A stretch of DNA of 64,000 nt from a virus: IMG/VR virus record IMGVR_UViG_3300032285_004073, positions 112,808 through 176,807 of that record, one strand, 5' to 3'. Every line of letters starts with the position of its first letter. The stretch's first letter is position 1. The notes below the pieces were generated by a model. It saw nothing but the letters and a program-made list of their open reading frames with translations. It did no database searches and had not been told where the DNA came from. Shown piece by piece: positions 18,901 to 27,801 of this stretch. Made by a program: the position numbers and the translations under genes.

Positions 18901-20527
18901 AACATATTTTTATGCAGTTGATCCCATCGATTTTACAACACCTTTAGAATTTAATGTATTTCCACAATTTGGATGGATAGGTAATGATAATCAACTAACT
19001 ATCCTTGACGAGAATAACTATACTTTAATCAATAATCCATCAGCTTATGATAATACTGTAGGACAAACACAAAGTCTTTATTTATCTGCCAATAAAAATT
19101 ATTTTACAAAATACAATTATCAAAGTCAAACAAGCCCAGAAATAATAACCCTACCTTCTTATTTCGGATTAACAAATATAGGATATACACCAAGATCCTT
19201 AGAAGTATTTAATTACGGATTAATGATAGGACTTACGGCTTTTAATAATGATGTTTATCCGGAAATAATGGGTGTAAATTATTATGATCTTGTTAATATA
19301 AATAATGGTTATAATGTAATTGTTAACCAATTTAATATTACATCCCAAACTTTATCCGCCAAAAGCTTTTATACATCAAATTATATATACGATGAATATA
19401 ATAATCTCTATAATTCCATATTTGGCAATCTTTCTTCACTTTTAGTATATTGGAAACTAAATGAAGAAAGCGGTAATCGCTACGATTCAACTCCAAATGG
19501 ATACACTTTAATAGATGTAAATCCGTTTACTCCGTCCGGACAAGGTTTAATAGATAAAGGAATTATAGGAGATGGTTCTGGTTATTTAACTACTGCAAAC
19601 ACCATACCTCTTAGCGGTGATTTTACAATTAATTATTGGGTGAAACCAGAAAAAAATACAACTGGTAATTTCCAATGTTTTGCTGGTTCTGATAATGAAT
19701 TAAATTTTAATGTTCATTCTCGAGGTATATATTATGGTACCTGTAACAATTTTGTGAAAGCTTCTAAATTTATTGAAGTATCAAATGATTGGCATATGGC
19801 TACTCTCACCAGATCCATATCATCTGGTTTAGCAAATATATATTTAGACGGAAATTTAGTGGCAACAAACACATCTGATTTTACAGATTATACAGCTTAT
19901 TTTGGATTGTTGGCCACGTATGACGGTCAGTATGTAGACTCTGCCAATAATTCAATGTTGGATGAATTTAGTATATATAATCAGGTTATTAATATAAATC
20001 AAATATCAAATTTATATAATTATGGTTTAGGCATCACCTACCCATTAACAGATGATAATAGTTATACAACCTTATTAAATTTATCTTCTCTTATATCTCG
20101 CAATAATAACGGCAACAAATTCTTATGTGCTCCTGTTATTGTACCTTATAATGATTTGTATTTTTCATTTACGGTTAAAAATCTTTCCTTGGATCTTAAT
20201 AAAGAAAATACTATTTCAGTCACTCAAACCACTAAATCTAATGGTCCAGCGGTTATAGTCGGTGGGTCTATAACCTATTATCTTTCTAGTCAATATTGGG
20301 TTGAATCTAACACCATACCCTATGCTGATGGCACCTATGATATATTCAATATTACCTTAGGTGATCCTTTTATACCATTACAAAGTGGAGCTGAAGGTTT
20401 AGATAATTTTTATTTATATGCTATCCCTGATTTTTATCAACAGATACCACCTAGTGTTTTTGATTTAGCAAAAATAAATCAAGGATATAAAGGAAATACA
20501 AATATTTGGAGTTTAATAAATCCATGA
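15983..20527 (+). CDS. Giant virion protein (1514 aa) with LamG-like domain
   Basis: This is a long Asn/Ser/Tyr-rich beta protein with no transmembrane segments. Near residues 1150-1350 it has a concanavalin-A/LamG domain: LLVYWKLNEESGNRYDS, SGDFTINYWVKPEKN, DWHMATLTRS and YLDGNLVAT, ending in MLDEFSIYNQVIN. LamG folds bind glycans or proteins, so a cell-surface contact role is likely. Other parts look like repeated immunoglobulin-like or PKD-like strands, but I cannot delimit them by eye. The gene overlaps the next by 4 nt (ATGA). Its place after the gp6 and putative gp7 genes suggests a baseplate or fibre component. Confidence 0.6.
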   Translation: MSFTPTLAYNIQGSGNYPSENYISYPLQSYFIANLGPLKFYNGLKYRKKPYSDVANFYLNSPIFNSFFTYSNAVTSQYSDITDPTQANILVESYNTIDFGDWISTPSITLNTSNIRKTYNIPSEFNLFYTTLNQNTDLSYGYLLYPSKLFLNPVSLTQNGNNWNLTTNINVALSSVIGIESNYIEQDAADYHINTYLKNTPTLLSLGSAGLNSSYSLFFDLCANRTRTHRPIINFTQGYKPTYFTSILEPNSILNPDSLVVTFSAACSNPTFSITEQIISQDEPDVWKYDETTHFNNTFVILSSYDIKTKSPVQTFQLYQTITPGGANYPLIDSKNCVLSATLFLNNSNIRYSNPLSKSTYNVHHTTDSILGISYIADCGLFKNNDPISGSLTINSSPASFKTSVPINNVASNQTIVWTTPYPPHYYSYKTKLANSGAYLDSNSLNFYLYSSNVPTSDNNYNTNQSSYYVLLSSYITSDHNILSYSLDAVPNDLIRFLPVNLDPLIAPNLVCSYGPYTSLVAGSAIQTYNLINSPWVPVSAGDCLRIDYPYGMYGQTPLSIRSSLSSKVAGQLDAFNATNFVLAPDYQQNNGFAIDLQVLSEDYNQITLSVSNNVSLSSWPYIDLTYKNICWYYTSDDVLPDLNISLNIADSTGNILSSIQPYQVIPFNNLTWNVNISGYGPNTLTIYVSSSDETITQPSFIDTNPSLFSYFVERQFAVTPLIELDNLNIDRTISLQAQLPINNTIVNIPSAYQDSAMYWTWSFDDITDPSLQPISANYNVLSSDNVTIISKDYTHSTPGPISLLSSINLVITPPQGSRAQNLHNIKVVAHSDIMNPSVIGSYSFTVDDFPSTDIFNADFTTRYNNAEAIVLGNTSSGHNTITRKGNASPGTNLYFKLIPSDVASNLANNNGELTWYYNNLAIDSNSDNSLNFDLSLSATPTIQNNISAASIALKLTNSFANGWTSAHNVSAITYFYAVDPIDFTTPLEFNVFPQFGWIGNDNQLTILDENNYTLINNPSAYDNTVGQTQSLYLSANKNYFTKYNYQSQTSPEIITLPSYFGLTNIGYTPRSLEVFNYGLMIGLTAFNNDVYPEIMGVNYYDLVNINNGYNVIVNQFNITSQTLSAKSFYTSNYIYDEYNNLYNSIFGNLSSLLVYWKLNEESGNRYDSTPNGYTLIDVNPFTPSGQGLIDKGIIGDGSGYLTTANTIPLSGDFTINYWVKPEKNTTGNFQCFAGSDNELNFNVHSRGIYYGTCNNFVKASKFIEVSNDWHMATLTRSISSGLANIYLDGNLVATNTSDFTDYTAYFGLLATYDGQYVDSANNSMLDEFSIYNQVININQISNLYNYGLGITYPLTDDNSYTTLLNLSSLISRNNNGNKFLCAPVIVPYNDLYFSFTVKNLSLDLNKENTISVTQTTKSNGPAVIVGGSITYYLSSQYWVESNTIPYADGTYDIFNITLGDPFIPLQSGAEGLDNFYLYAIPDFYQQIPPSVFDLAKINQGYKGNTNIWSLINP

Positions 20528-22536
20528 GCGTTTATACATCACCAGCAATTCAATTAACAACATATGCAGACCAAACTACGCAGATATATATGTCTACTGT
20601 TTATGCATTAGTAAGTTCTCAAGTTTTTGTAGAATATAAAAATCCATTTTTAAACAACAACAATCCCAGTTCTTATGTGTTACAATATATTACAGATTTT
20701 GGAGAAGGAGATGTAATTTACTCCGACCCCTCAGACAAGGTATATTATAGTTATAAGAATCCAGGAACTTATTATGTATCATATTCTGCCGTATTATATT
20801 CTAACACGGACAACACAACTTCCATTACACCTGCAAATTCGTTAGTACCATTTGTAATAGAAGCCTCCTGGAAACCTTTTAATGCCAATGAAATAAGATA
20901 TGCCAAAGATCTTATATTAAAATTTCCTTATAATTTAAATCAAATACAAATACAGCCTAATGAATGGGGTGTCAAAGATATTTTTAATACTGCTATAACT
21001 CGTTTACAAGATAATTTAAATTATTTATTATATAACACTAAAACTTTAAACACAAACACTCCAACAGAATATATTGGTTGGTTAGGAAACAATTCCAATA
21101 GTAGAGGAAGTGGTATAAAATGGAACACACAAACATATAACCCTCTCTATTTAAACAACGCATCGTTAGCAACCACACAAGGATCTTCTTATTTTAATAA
21201 TTTAAAAGACAGTGTAGAAATTTTAGATCGTATTTATGTGCTGGACGATACAAGTTTTAGAGCCTTTTATTCTTCAGCTGTACCAACAGAAATAAAATTT
21301 TCTAATACTCAACAAATAGCCTCACTATTAGTAAATCCTTCATCATTAGATTCTAATGACTCCGGTGACACGGTTTATATATCGGATCCCCTAAAGAATA
21401 TAGTATATAAATTCAACATAGATATTACTAATAATGAAATTAACGTACAATTATTTACAGGAGGTTTTGGCGGAGTTGCAGATCATGATAAATTTAATTC
21501 CCCGGTTCAAGTATATTATTTTAAAGAAAATGTATACGTTTTAGATTATAACAACAAATGTGTTAAACAATACAATAAAGATTTAAACTGGATATATACC
21601 TATTATTGTGACGCATTTGAATCAGACCAACCAGCAAGTGTTACAGTCAATCCATCAACATCGGATGTTTATATTTTAAGTGAATCAGCTAATGTGTATA
21701 TATTTAAAAATTTAAATAGCAATCCATACAATTCATTTAGTGCTTTAGAAGCAAAAGACGGGACAAATTTAAACAAAATTATTTTTGATGATTCCGGGGA
21801 TTTTTTCTACATATTATCAGTTAGTAATATATACAAATATTCCTATATTAATACATTTATAAATAAACTTAATATAGAAAACAACCCTTCCATTAATTAT
21901 ATTAGCATTAATAAATCCACCAACAAATCATTTTTAATTACTAGTATTCATTCTATACTAAAAATACAAGATGTATTAGAGACATTTCAATTAGGCGGTG
22001 GATTACCTTACAATTATTGGACAAAAGAACAATTACTGGTTTCAGAAGATGAATTTTCATCCGATATTAATTATAATCGCTCTTTAATTAGAATGGCTCA
22101 AAATGTCAAAACTTTTAGAGATACACTAAATGCTCAAATGGTTTTAGTACAAGCAGATATTCCTTACATTTCTTGGGTTCCTATTGATGTTTCCAATCAA
22201 CCGCTTTTAGACTCTGATGTTGAAAACGAAACATTGGGTGTTGGTGTTAATGAATTACACGTACCCTCGGTTTTCAATAAAGAATTAGACAAAATATATA
22301 CTTCTTTATCCACTCTATTAAATTTTTTAAATATTAATAATGCTGTACCCGAATCTCAATGTTCTGGTAAATTTTGTTGGTCTTGGAAAGCATTATCAAC
22401 TTATAATATAACTTTACCTGTAGTTAGAACTTGTGATATGAATCCTACAAGCTACAAAGAATTATTAGGCGCGTTTCCTGTGGGTTATGCTCCTAGTAAA
22501 ACTTGGGGTGAAGCTATCTCAAATTGTTGTAATTAA
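20524..22536 (+). CDS. Baseplate/tail protein with PKD domain and NHL-type propeller
   Basis: The 670-aa protein starts at ATG 20524, overlapping the previous stop. Residues about 40-95 form a PKD-type domain (ITDFGEGDVIYSD ... YYSYKNPGTYYVSYSAV). Residues about 230-480 carry propeller-like blades (IYVLDDTSF, VYISDPLKNIVYKF, VYVLDYNNKCVKQY, VYILSESANVYIF). The C-terminal region contains Cys-rich SQCSGKFCWSWKAL. Shared architecture with the neighbours argues for a tail-surface protein. No T4 counterpart can be named with confidence. Confidence 0.55.
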   Translation: MSVYTSPAIQLTTYADQTTQIYMSTVYALVSSQVFVEYKNPFLNNNNPSSYVLQYITDFGEGDVIYSDPSDKVYYSYKNPGTYYVSYSAVLYSNTDNTTSITPANSLVPFVIEASWKPFNANEIRYAKDLILKFPYNLNQIQIQPNEWGVKDIFNTAITRLQDNLNYLLYNTKTLNTNTPTEYIGWLGNNSNSRGSGIKWNTQTYNPLYLNNASLATTQGSSYFNNLKDSVEILDRIYVLDDTSFRAFYSSAVPTEIKFSNTQQIASLLVNPSSLDSNDSGDTVYISDPLKNIVYKFNIDITNNEINVQLFTGGFGGVADHDKFNSPVQVYYFKENVYVLDYNNKCVKQYNKDLNWIYTYYCDAFESDQPASVTVNPSTSDVYILSESANVYIFKNLNSNPYNSFSALEAKDGTNLNKIIFDDSGDFFYILSVSNIYKYSYINTFINKLNIENNPSINYISINKSTNKSFLITSIHSILKIQDVLETFQLGGGLPYNYWTKEQLLVSEDEFSSDINYNRSLIRMAQNVKTFRDTLNAQMVLVQADIPYISWVPIDVSNQPLLDSDVENETLGVGVNELHVPSVFNKELDKIYTSLSTLLNFLNINNAVPESQCSGKFCWSWKALSTYNITLPVVRTCDMNPTSYKELLGAFPVGYAPSKTWGEAISNCCN

Positions 22537-22627
22537 AGGGACAATTTCTGGTAAATATTATTAATCAATTCAACAATAGTGACCAGCAATGGTTCTATGG
22601 GGCAACCCATTGGCTTGAGAAAGGATT

Positions 22628-25600
22628 ATGTCTAATAGATTTCACTCAAAATTTCACCGTTCTAATCACCACACTTATACAAATAGTGCGAACCCCGATG
22701 CAGGCCATGACCCTATAGCCAGTCCGGATTCACCTTTTTTAGGTGATTTTGTTTTAAAAGGAGGATTAAGTGCTTTAGTACCTTCAGGAAGCAAATACTC
22801 CGCTACCTTTTTAGGAGCTGGTGTTGGTGTAGGCACAATCACACCTAATACAAGCTTAACAGTTGTTGGATCTATTAGTGCTTCTAATAATATTATAGTT
22901 GGTTATAATAACCAGGCAGTTGATACATCTAGTATTGGTGGTGGTTTTAATAATTCTATCAGTAGTCCATATTCTTATATAGGAGATGGTTCTAATAATT
23001 CTATTAGTAATTCTTATTCTTACATTGGTGGTGGTAATAATAATAATATTTCTGGAAGATATTCTTTCATAGCTGCAGGGTCTTCTAATTATACCAATTT
23101 TCCAAATACGTTTATTTTAGGATCTGGGTTATCTGCTAATCAAGCGAATTTTACATTTGTTAATAATTTAAGTACACCCGGATCGGTCATTGCTAATAGT
23201 ATATCATCTAGATTTATATATTTGTTACATAGCAATCCTAATGATGGTATTAATCCAGTTGTATTTTTAGGTGAAAACGGTAATGGGTCTTTATCTGGTT
23301 TTAATACATCATATGATGAAATACAAAACAAATATTTCATATCTACATTTTTTGGCGACGGCTCTATAGTTCCATATACAACAGCCTTTTTAATAGACCA
23401 AAGTGGTAATGTGGGTATTAATACAAATAGCCCTAACAATAAATTAACTGTTAATGGATCTATCAGTGGTTTAGGCAATCTTTATATTAATAGCAATGAA
23501 TACATTACAGGTTCATCTTATGTTTCTGGTAATCAACTTTTAGCAGGATCCTCTTATATTTCCGGGTCTCAATATCTTTCTGGAGCTTATTCTGTTAAAG
23601 GACATATATATGCATCTGGATCTCAATATCTTTCAGGTTCATTATTCACTGGTAATAATGTAAGCATTAATACAACTAATCAAACCAATGCTTTAACGGT
23701 AAAGGGTTCTATTAGTGCTTCAGATACATTATATGGTAATACCATTAATTGTGCTACTTTAAATGCTACTACTTTAAATGCTACTAATGAATTTGTAACA
23801 AATAAAACCACAGTATATTTTTCATCATCTACTGGAAATTCTTTAATATTAGGAAATCAATTTAATCTCACTCCATTGACATTATCCGGTAATGCAGTTT
23901 TATTAAACGCCTTTAATTCATCAACTCTTAATCCGGTGTTTTATATGACATCAAATGGATATGTTGGTATCAATACCAATAATCCTTCTGCCAACCTTAC
24001 TGTAGTTGGAAACATAAATGCTTCTAGTGATATAAGCACAAGTGGATCTTTATTAGCTTCTAAACCAATTGTAGTTTCTACTTCACCTACATCCAATTTA
24101 AATATAGCTCCATTATCTGCGACAGGTTCTGCGACAGGTTCTGTTTATAGTTCTATACAAAATATTGTAGCAGGTGTTAGTGCTAGCACAGATTATACAA
24201 TGTACAATGATCAAGGCAATTATTTGGATATTGGTATTAATAGCTCTCAATACAACGGAAATCTTTATTATCCTAAATTCAACATAGTAGGTCCTGGTGA
24301 TTCTTATATATTTAATACAGCTAACAACATTGTTATGGGTACAGGATCTTCTTCAGGAAATCTTTTATTCTTTACAGGAGGCACTTCTTCAAGCAATGAA
24401 AGAATGAGAATTACCAATAGTGGTAATATTGCTATTGGAACTACAACAACTGATTCTAATTCCGTTCTTACCATTAAAGGTGATGTTTCTATTAACGGAA
24501 ATCTTAGTTACAACAACAGTAATAATGGTCCGGTTATTAACGGATCTGTAAGAAACATTATCTTAGGTTCTGCTGGACAGGGATACTCTTCCGCTCCAAC
24601 AATAACCATAGATCCTCCCACAGATGTTTTAGACAATAATATTCAAGCAACTGCAACGTGTACTATTAATAATGGCGCTATTAACTCTATAACTATAACT
24701 AATCCGGGTCGTGGTTATATAACACATCCTAATATTACTATTTCTGGAGGAGGATCTCCGACTCAACCCGCAGTGATGTGGGCTATGGCAGATGTTAGAG
24801 CTACATCTAACCCTAGAGGCAGATCTAGCTATGCATCAACAGTTTTATTTTCAGATGGTAGGTTATTTAGTGCTGGGTATAATAACTCAATTCCTAACGG
24901 ATATTCTGTATCCGGTACTAGTTATGTTAATCCTGTAAACGTACCTATATATACTAGCTCTGATACCAATCCTTCATATTTTGTAATACCAGAAACTTAT
25001 TCATTAAACACTCCAGCTGGGTATCAAAATATACCAGCAGGTAGACCCGTTGAATACTGGAATACAGGTGATCATTTATATGTATTAGACAGTAATGGAA
25101 ATCTTTGGAGCGGAGGTGAAAATGCCAACGGAGAATTAGGATTAGGAAATAATACATCTCAATACATTTTAACTCGAATAATATTCAATCAAAACAGTTC
25201 GACATACGGACAATTACTTAATACTAATAATCAAATTGTGAGATTTTCAGTTTCTAAGGATGCCGACAGATCCGGCAGAACATCTTGTATAGCTCTTGCA
25301 GCTAATGGCGCTATATATACTTGGGGTTATAATGGATGGGGTCAATTAGGAATAGTTAATTCCAAAGGAACATTAAATACAGCTGCTCATAATTCACCGG
25401 TTTGTCTTAACAATTATGTAGGCGGAAACACTGGAGTAGGAGGTGGAACGTCTATAACAGTACCCTCAGCACCATCAGCTCCTTACGTATTTCCTAAACA
25501 ATATAAAAACGTTTACATGATAGGAGATGGATATACAAGCTGTTCTTTTATATTAAAAAATGATGGTAGTGTACTAGCCGCGGGATATAACGCATTTGGT

Positions 25601-26410
25601 CAACTTGGTATCGGTAATACAACTAACCCTCCTTCATTTACACCAGTATTATCCGCAGCAAATGCCCCAATAGGTAATGTAAAAGAAATTCACGGTAATA
25701 GTTATGGTGGAGGTTATATAAGCTGTACATATTTCTTATGTAATGATGGATCCCTTTGGTCTACAGGTCATAATAGTTATGGTGCTCTTGGACTCGGTGA
25801 TACTACTCAAAGAGTGTATGCTACTAAAATTACAGCTTTATCAAATTATAATATAACTAAATTTAGGACTATGACTAGACAAGAAGATTATGGTTTTTGT
25901 GTTGCTAGTGATGGTACTAATATATGGACCTGGGGCAGAAACGATTTTGGTCAATTAGGAAAAGGTGTAGCTAATAATACTGCCAATCCGACTCCTTTCT
26001 TAGTTAATACTGTTCCTTTAAATTATTCCAATACCCCCAACACTACAACTTATGTAGGTAATGCCGCTACTACTTGGAGTGGAATTACTATTAAAGATAT
26101 AGCCATTGGTCAAGCATGTTTTGCCATATTAACAAACAATGGTAAGGTTTACAGTTGTGGATATAATAAAGTAGGACAATTAGGATTATCTAATGGTCTA
26201 GACTATGCTGCGTTTTTAACTCATGTTAATATACCGACAGATAATGCAGCTTCTATAGCGATTTGTGGACCCACTGTAAATCAATTTTTACAGATTATCA
26301 CATCTTCCGGCAAAATCTATGCTAGTGGTTATAATGGCCACGGAGAATTGGGCACTGGTGATACAGGAGGTTATTATTACCTACCCACTCAAGTTTACAA
26401 AGGGTTATAA
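22628..26410 (+). CDS. Tail fibre with YadA-like repeats and C-terminal RCC1 propeller
   Basis: The 1260-aa protein has three parts. The N-terminal part has YadA-head-like repeats (SYIGDGSNNSISNSY, SYIGGGNNNNISGRY) and fibre repeats SGSQYLSG. The middle has a phage-fibre G-x-GY...P-x-ITI pair (GQGYSSAPTITI, GRGYITHPNITI). From about residue 720 there are at least seven RCC1 repeats: LWSGGENANGELGLG, IYTWGYNGWGQLGI, VLAAGYNAFGQLGIG, LWSTGHNSYGALGLG, IWTWGRNDFGQLGKG, VYSCGYNKVGQLGLS and IYASGYNGHGELGTG. A weaker one (LFSAGYNNSIPNG) precedes them. Seven blades make a closed RCC1 beta-propeller, here probably a receptor-binding head. An AAGGA ribosome site precedes the ATG. Confidence 0.75.
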   Translation: MSNRFHSKFHRSNHHTYTNSANPDAGHDPIASPDSPFLGDFVLKGGLSALVPSGSKYSATFLGAGVGVGTITPNTSLTVVGSISASNNIIVGYNNQAVDTSSIGGGFNNSISSPYSYIGDGSNNSISNSYSYIGGGNNNNISGRYSFIAAGSSNYTNFPNTFILGSGLSANQANFTFVNNLSTPGSVIANSISSRFIYLLHSNPNDGINPVVFLGENGNGSLSGFNTSYDEIQNKYFISTFFGDGSIVPYTTAFLIDQSGNVGINTNSPNNKLTVNGSISGLGNLYINSNEYITGSSYVSGNQLLAGSSYISGSQYLSGAYSVKGHIYASGSQYLSGSLFTGNNVSINTTNQTNALTVKGSISASDTLYGNTINCATLNATTLNATNEFVTNKTTVYFSSSTGNSLILGNQFNLTPLTLSGNAVLLNAFNSSTLNPVFYMTSNGYVGINTNNPSANLTVVGNINASSDISTSGSLLASKPIVVSTSPTSNLNIAPLSATGSATGSVYSSIQNIVAGVSASTDYTMYNDQGNYLDIGINSSQYNGNLYYPKFNIVGPGDSYIFNTANNIVMGTGSSSGNLLFFTGGTSSSNERMRITNSGNIAIGTTTTDSNSVLTIKGDVSINGNLSYNNSNNGPVINGSVRNIILGSAGQGYSSAPTITIDPPTDVLDNNIQATATCTINNGAINSITITNPGRGYITHPNITISGGGSPTQPAVMWAMADVRATSNPRGRSSYASTVLFSDGRLFSAGYNNSIPNGYSVSGTSYVNPVNVPIYTSSDTNPSYFVIPETYSLNTPAGYQNIPAGRPVEYWNTGDHLYVLDSNGNLWSGGENANGELGLGNNTSQYILTRIIFNQNSSTYGQLLNTNNQIVRFSVSKDADRSGRTSCIALAANGAIYTWGYNGWGQLGIVNSKGTLNTAAHNSPVCLNNYVGGNTGVGGGTSITVPSAPSAPYVFPKQYKNVYMIGDGYTSCSFILKNDGSVLAAGYNAFGQLGIGNTTNPPSFTPVLSAANAPIGNVKEIHGNSYGGGYISCTYFLCNDGSLWSTGHNSYGALGLGDTTQRVYATKITALSNYNITKFRTMTRQEDYGFCVASDGTNIWTWGRNDFGQLGKGVANNTANPTPFLVNTVPLNYSNTPNTTTYVGNAATTWSGITIKDIAIGQACFAILTNNGKVYSCGYNKVGQLGLSNGLDYAAFLTHVNIPTDNAASIAICGPTVNQFLQIITSSGKIYASGYNGHGELGTGDTGGYYYLPTQVYKGL

Positions 26411-26428
26411 TAAGGTAATTATATTATA

Positions 26429-27079
26429 ATGTCTTTTTATAGTTCTACCATATTATTATCAAACTCTAATACAATAAATGTTAGTAATTATGCACCTTTT
26501 TATTTAAGTGTAGATCCTTCTGGAGTTACAACTCCTAATTTAGTTAGACAAATAGATTATATTTGGGGAGACGGTACTTCTCATTCTCAAGTATTAAATC
26601 CGAACCCAACGAGTAATGGTGATCCCCGAAATTATATACAAAATAAACAATTTCTTTCCAAGGATCCGGTTTTATCAGTTTATTTAATAAAGGTTAATGT
26701 TTACACATTAGGGTCTTCAGATCCTATCACTTTTACAATTAACTTAAATTTACAAAATCCTCAATTAGAATCTAATAATATTTTTAATGAATTTCACCTT
26801 GTTAAAACAAAAATGTTTGGACCTGATAACCAGATGCTATATACATTTGAAACTCAAAATCCTAATAACATAATGATGTCTGTCGTTAATTGGAAAAATA
26901 AATCAGCGCCATTATCACTACCTAAATCACCTTTTGTGATTGAAAATAGACCTTATCAACTCACTCAACCTTTAGGATTATCTTCAACTCAACCAGCCAA
27001 AGACATAACAATTGAAAATCCTGCAGATACACCACCCAATCCGGATTTTGGAACCTCAATAAAACGCTTATATCCTTAA
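26429..27079 (+). CDS. Unknown tail-module protein (216 aa)
   Basis: No family was recognised. The early segment YAPFYLSVDPSG ... IDYIWGDGTSHSQVL contains WGDG, typical of PKD-type domains (W-x-D-G/G-D-G), and later strands (VYLIKVNVYTLGSSDPITFT) fit a beta-sandwich. The C-terminus is Pro-rich (ENPADTPPNPDFG). Its position between fibre genes, with only one base to the next start, suggests a small structural or adaptor protein. Confidence 0.5.
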   Translation: MSFYSSTILLSNSNTINVSNYAPFYLSVDPSGVTTPNLVRQIDYIWGDGTSHSQVLNPNPTSNGDPRNYIQNKQFLSKDPVLSVYLIKVNVYTLGSSDPITFTINLNLQNPQLESNNIFNEFHLVKTKMFGPDNQMLYTFETQNPNNIMMSVVNWKNKSAPLSLPKSPFVIENRPYQLTQPLGLSSTQPAKDITIENPADTPPNPDFGTSIKRLYP

Positions 27080-27080
27080 T

Positions 27081-27764
27081 ATGAATTTATACTCTGATAT
27101 TAACAATGCTGGTGAACTTTGGTTAAAAGATTTTCAAAGTAATATAAAACCAGCTTACAATTTACTTTCATCTATATTTATAAAATATAAAAATAATCAA
27201 AATTTTTATCAAGATTTAAATTCTAATAATATTTTAAAATTTGATACTTTTTATGATTCACTTTTTATACAAACAAAAAGTGGATATATTTTTGAAAAAA
27301 TAACAACAAAAGATAATGGCATTTTTCCTTATAGCCAATTTTCAACATTTACATCTTCAACTTCTACAAATAATATAGATTACTGGTTAGACGAAAAATC
27401 TAAAAAAGTATATTTTTCTGGATTTAATGATTTATTGGATTTCAATACACACAAAATTATTTTTTCTATATTTTTAAAAGAATTTAATTTAAATGATGGA
27501 AAGATAAATGATTTATTTTCTCGCACCATAATTCTACCATTATGTTCCGCGCCTACATGGACCAATAGTAATGGGATAAAAGAGGACCCTAAATTAACAT
27601 ATAATCCAGATACGGATTTATTTAATATTTCTTTTTTGATAAAAGATATCAATTTGAATATAGGATTAATAAGTGTTAATTTTGATACTCAAAAAATAGA
27701 TGCTATAAACACTTTTATACCTTTTGTAGGATCGGTTGACATACCTAACATAACAATAAATTAA
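27081..27764 (+). CDS. Unknown tail-module protein (227 aa)
   Basis: No recognisable domain. The protein is rich in Asn, Phe, Ile and Lys, with predicted strands (YIFEKITTKDNG, KIIFSIFLKEFNL) and no signal or membrane segment. It starts one base after the preceding stop, so it is in the same operon and probably part of the tail. Local base composition is very AT-rich even for this genome. Confidence 0.5.
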   Translation: MNLYSDINNAGELWLKDFQSNIKPAYNLLSSIFIKYKNNQNFYQDLNSNNILKFDTFYDSLFIQTKSGYIFEKITTKDNGIFPYSQFSTFTSSTSTNNIDYWLDEKSKKVYFSGFNDLLDFNTHKIIFSIFLKEFNLNDGKINDLFSRTIILPLCSAPTWTNSNGIKEDPKLTYNPDTDLFNISFLIKDINLNIGLISVNFDTQKIDAINTFIPFVGSVDIPNITIN

Positions 27765-27787
27765 TACATTAAAATTGCAGTTTTCTC

Positions 27788-27795
27788 TATAAATA
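27788..27795 (+). promoter_or_regulatory. T4-type late promoter TATAAATA, leaderless spacing
   Basis: An exact TATAAATA ends 6 nt before the ATG at 27802. In T4 late transcription initiates about 6-7 nt after this box, so the message for the beta-helix protein would start at or next to its ATG. Confidence 0.55.
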
Positions 27796-27801
27796 TATCA
27801 A

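Noticed and set aside
23140-23478. Minus-strand frame inside the RCC1 fibre gene
   Set aside because: Shadow of the plus-strand coding repeats; no start context and the sense frame is clearly coding.
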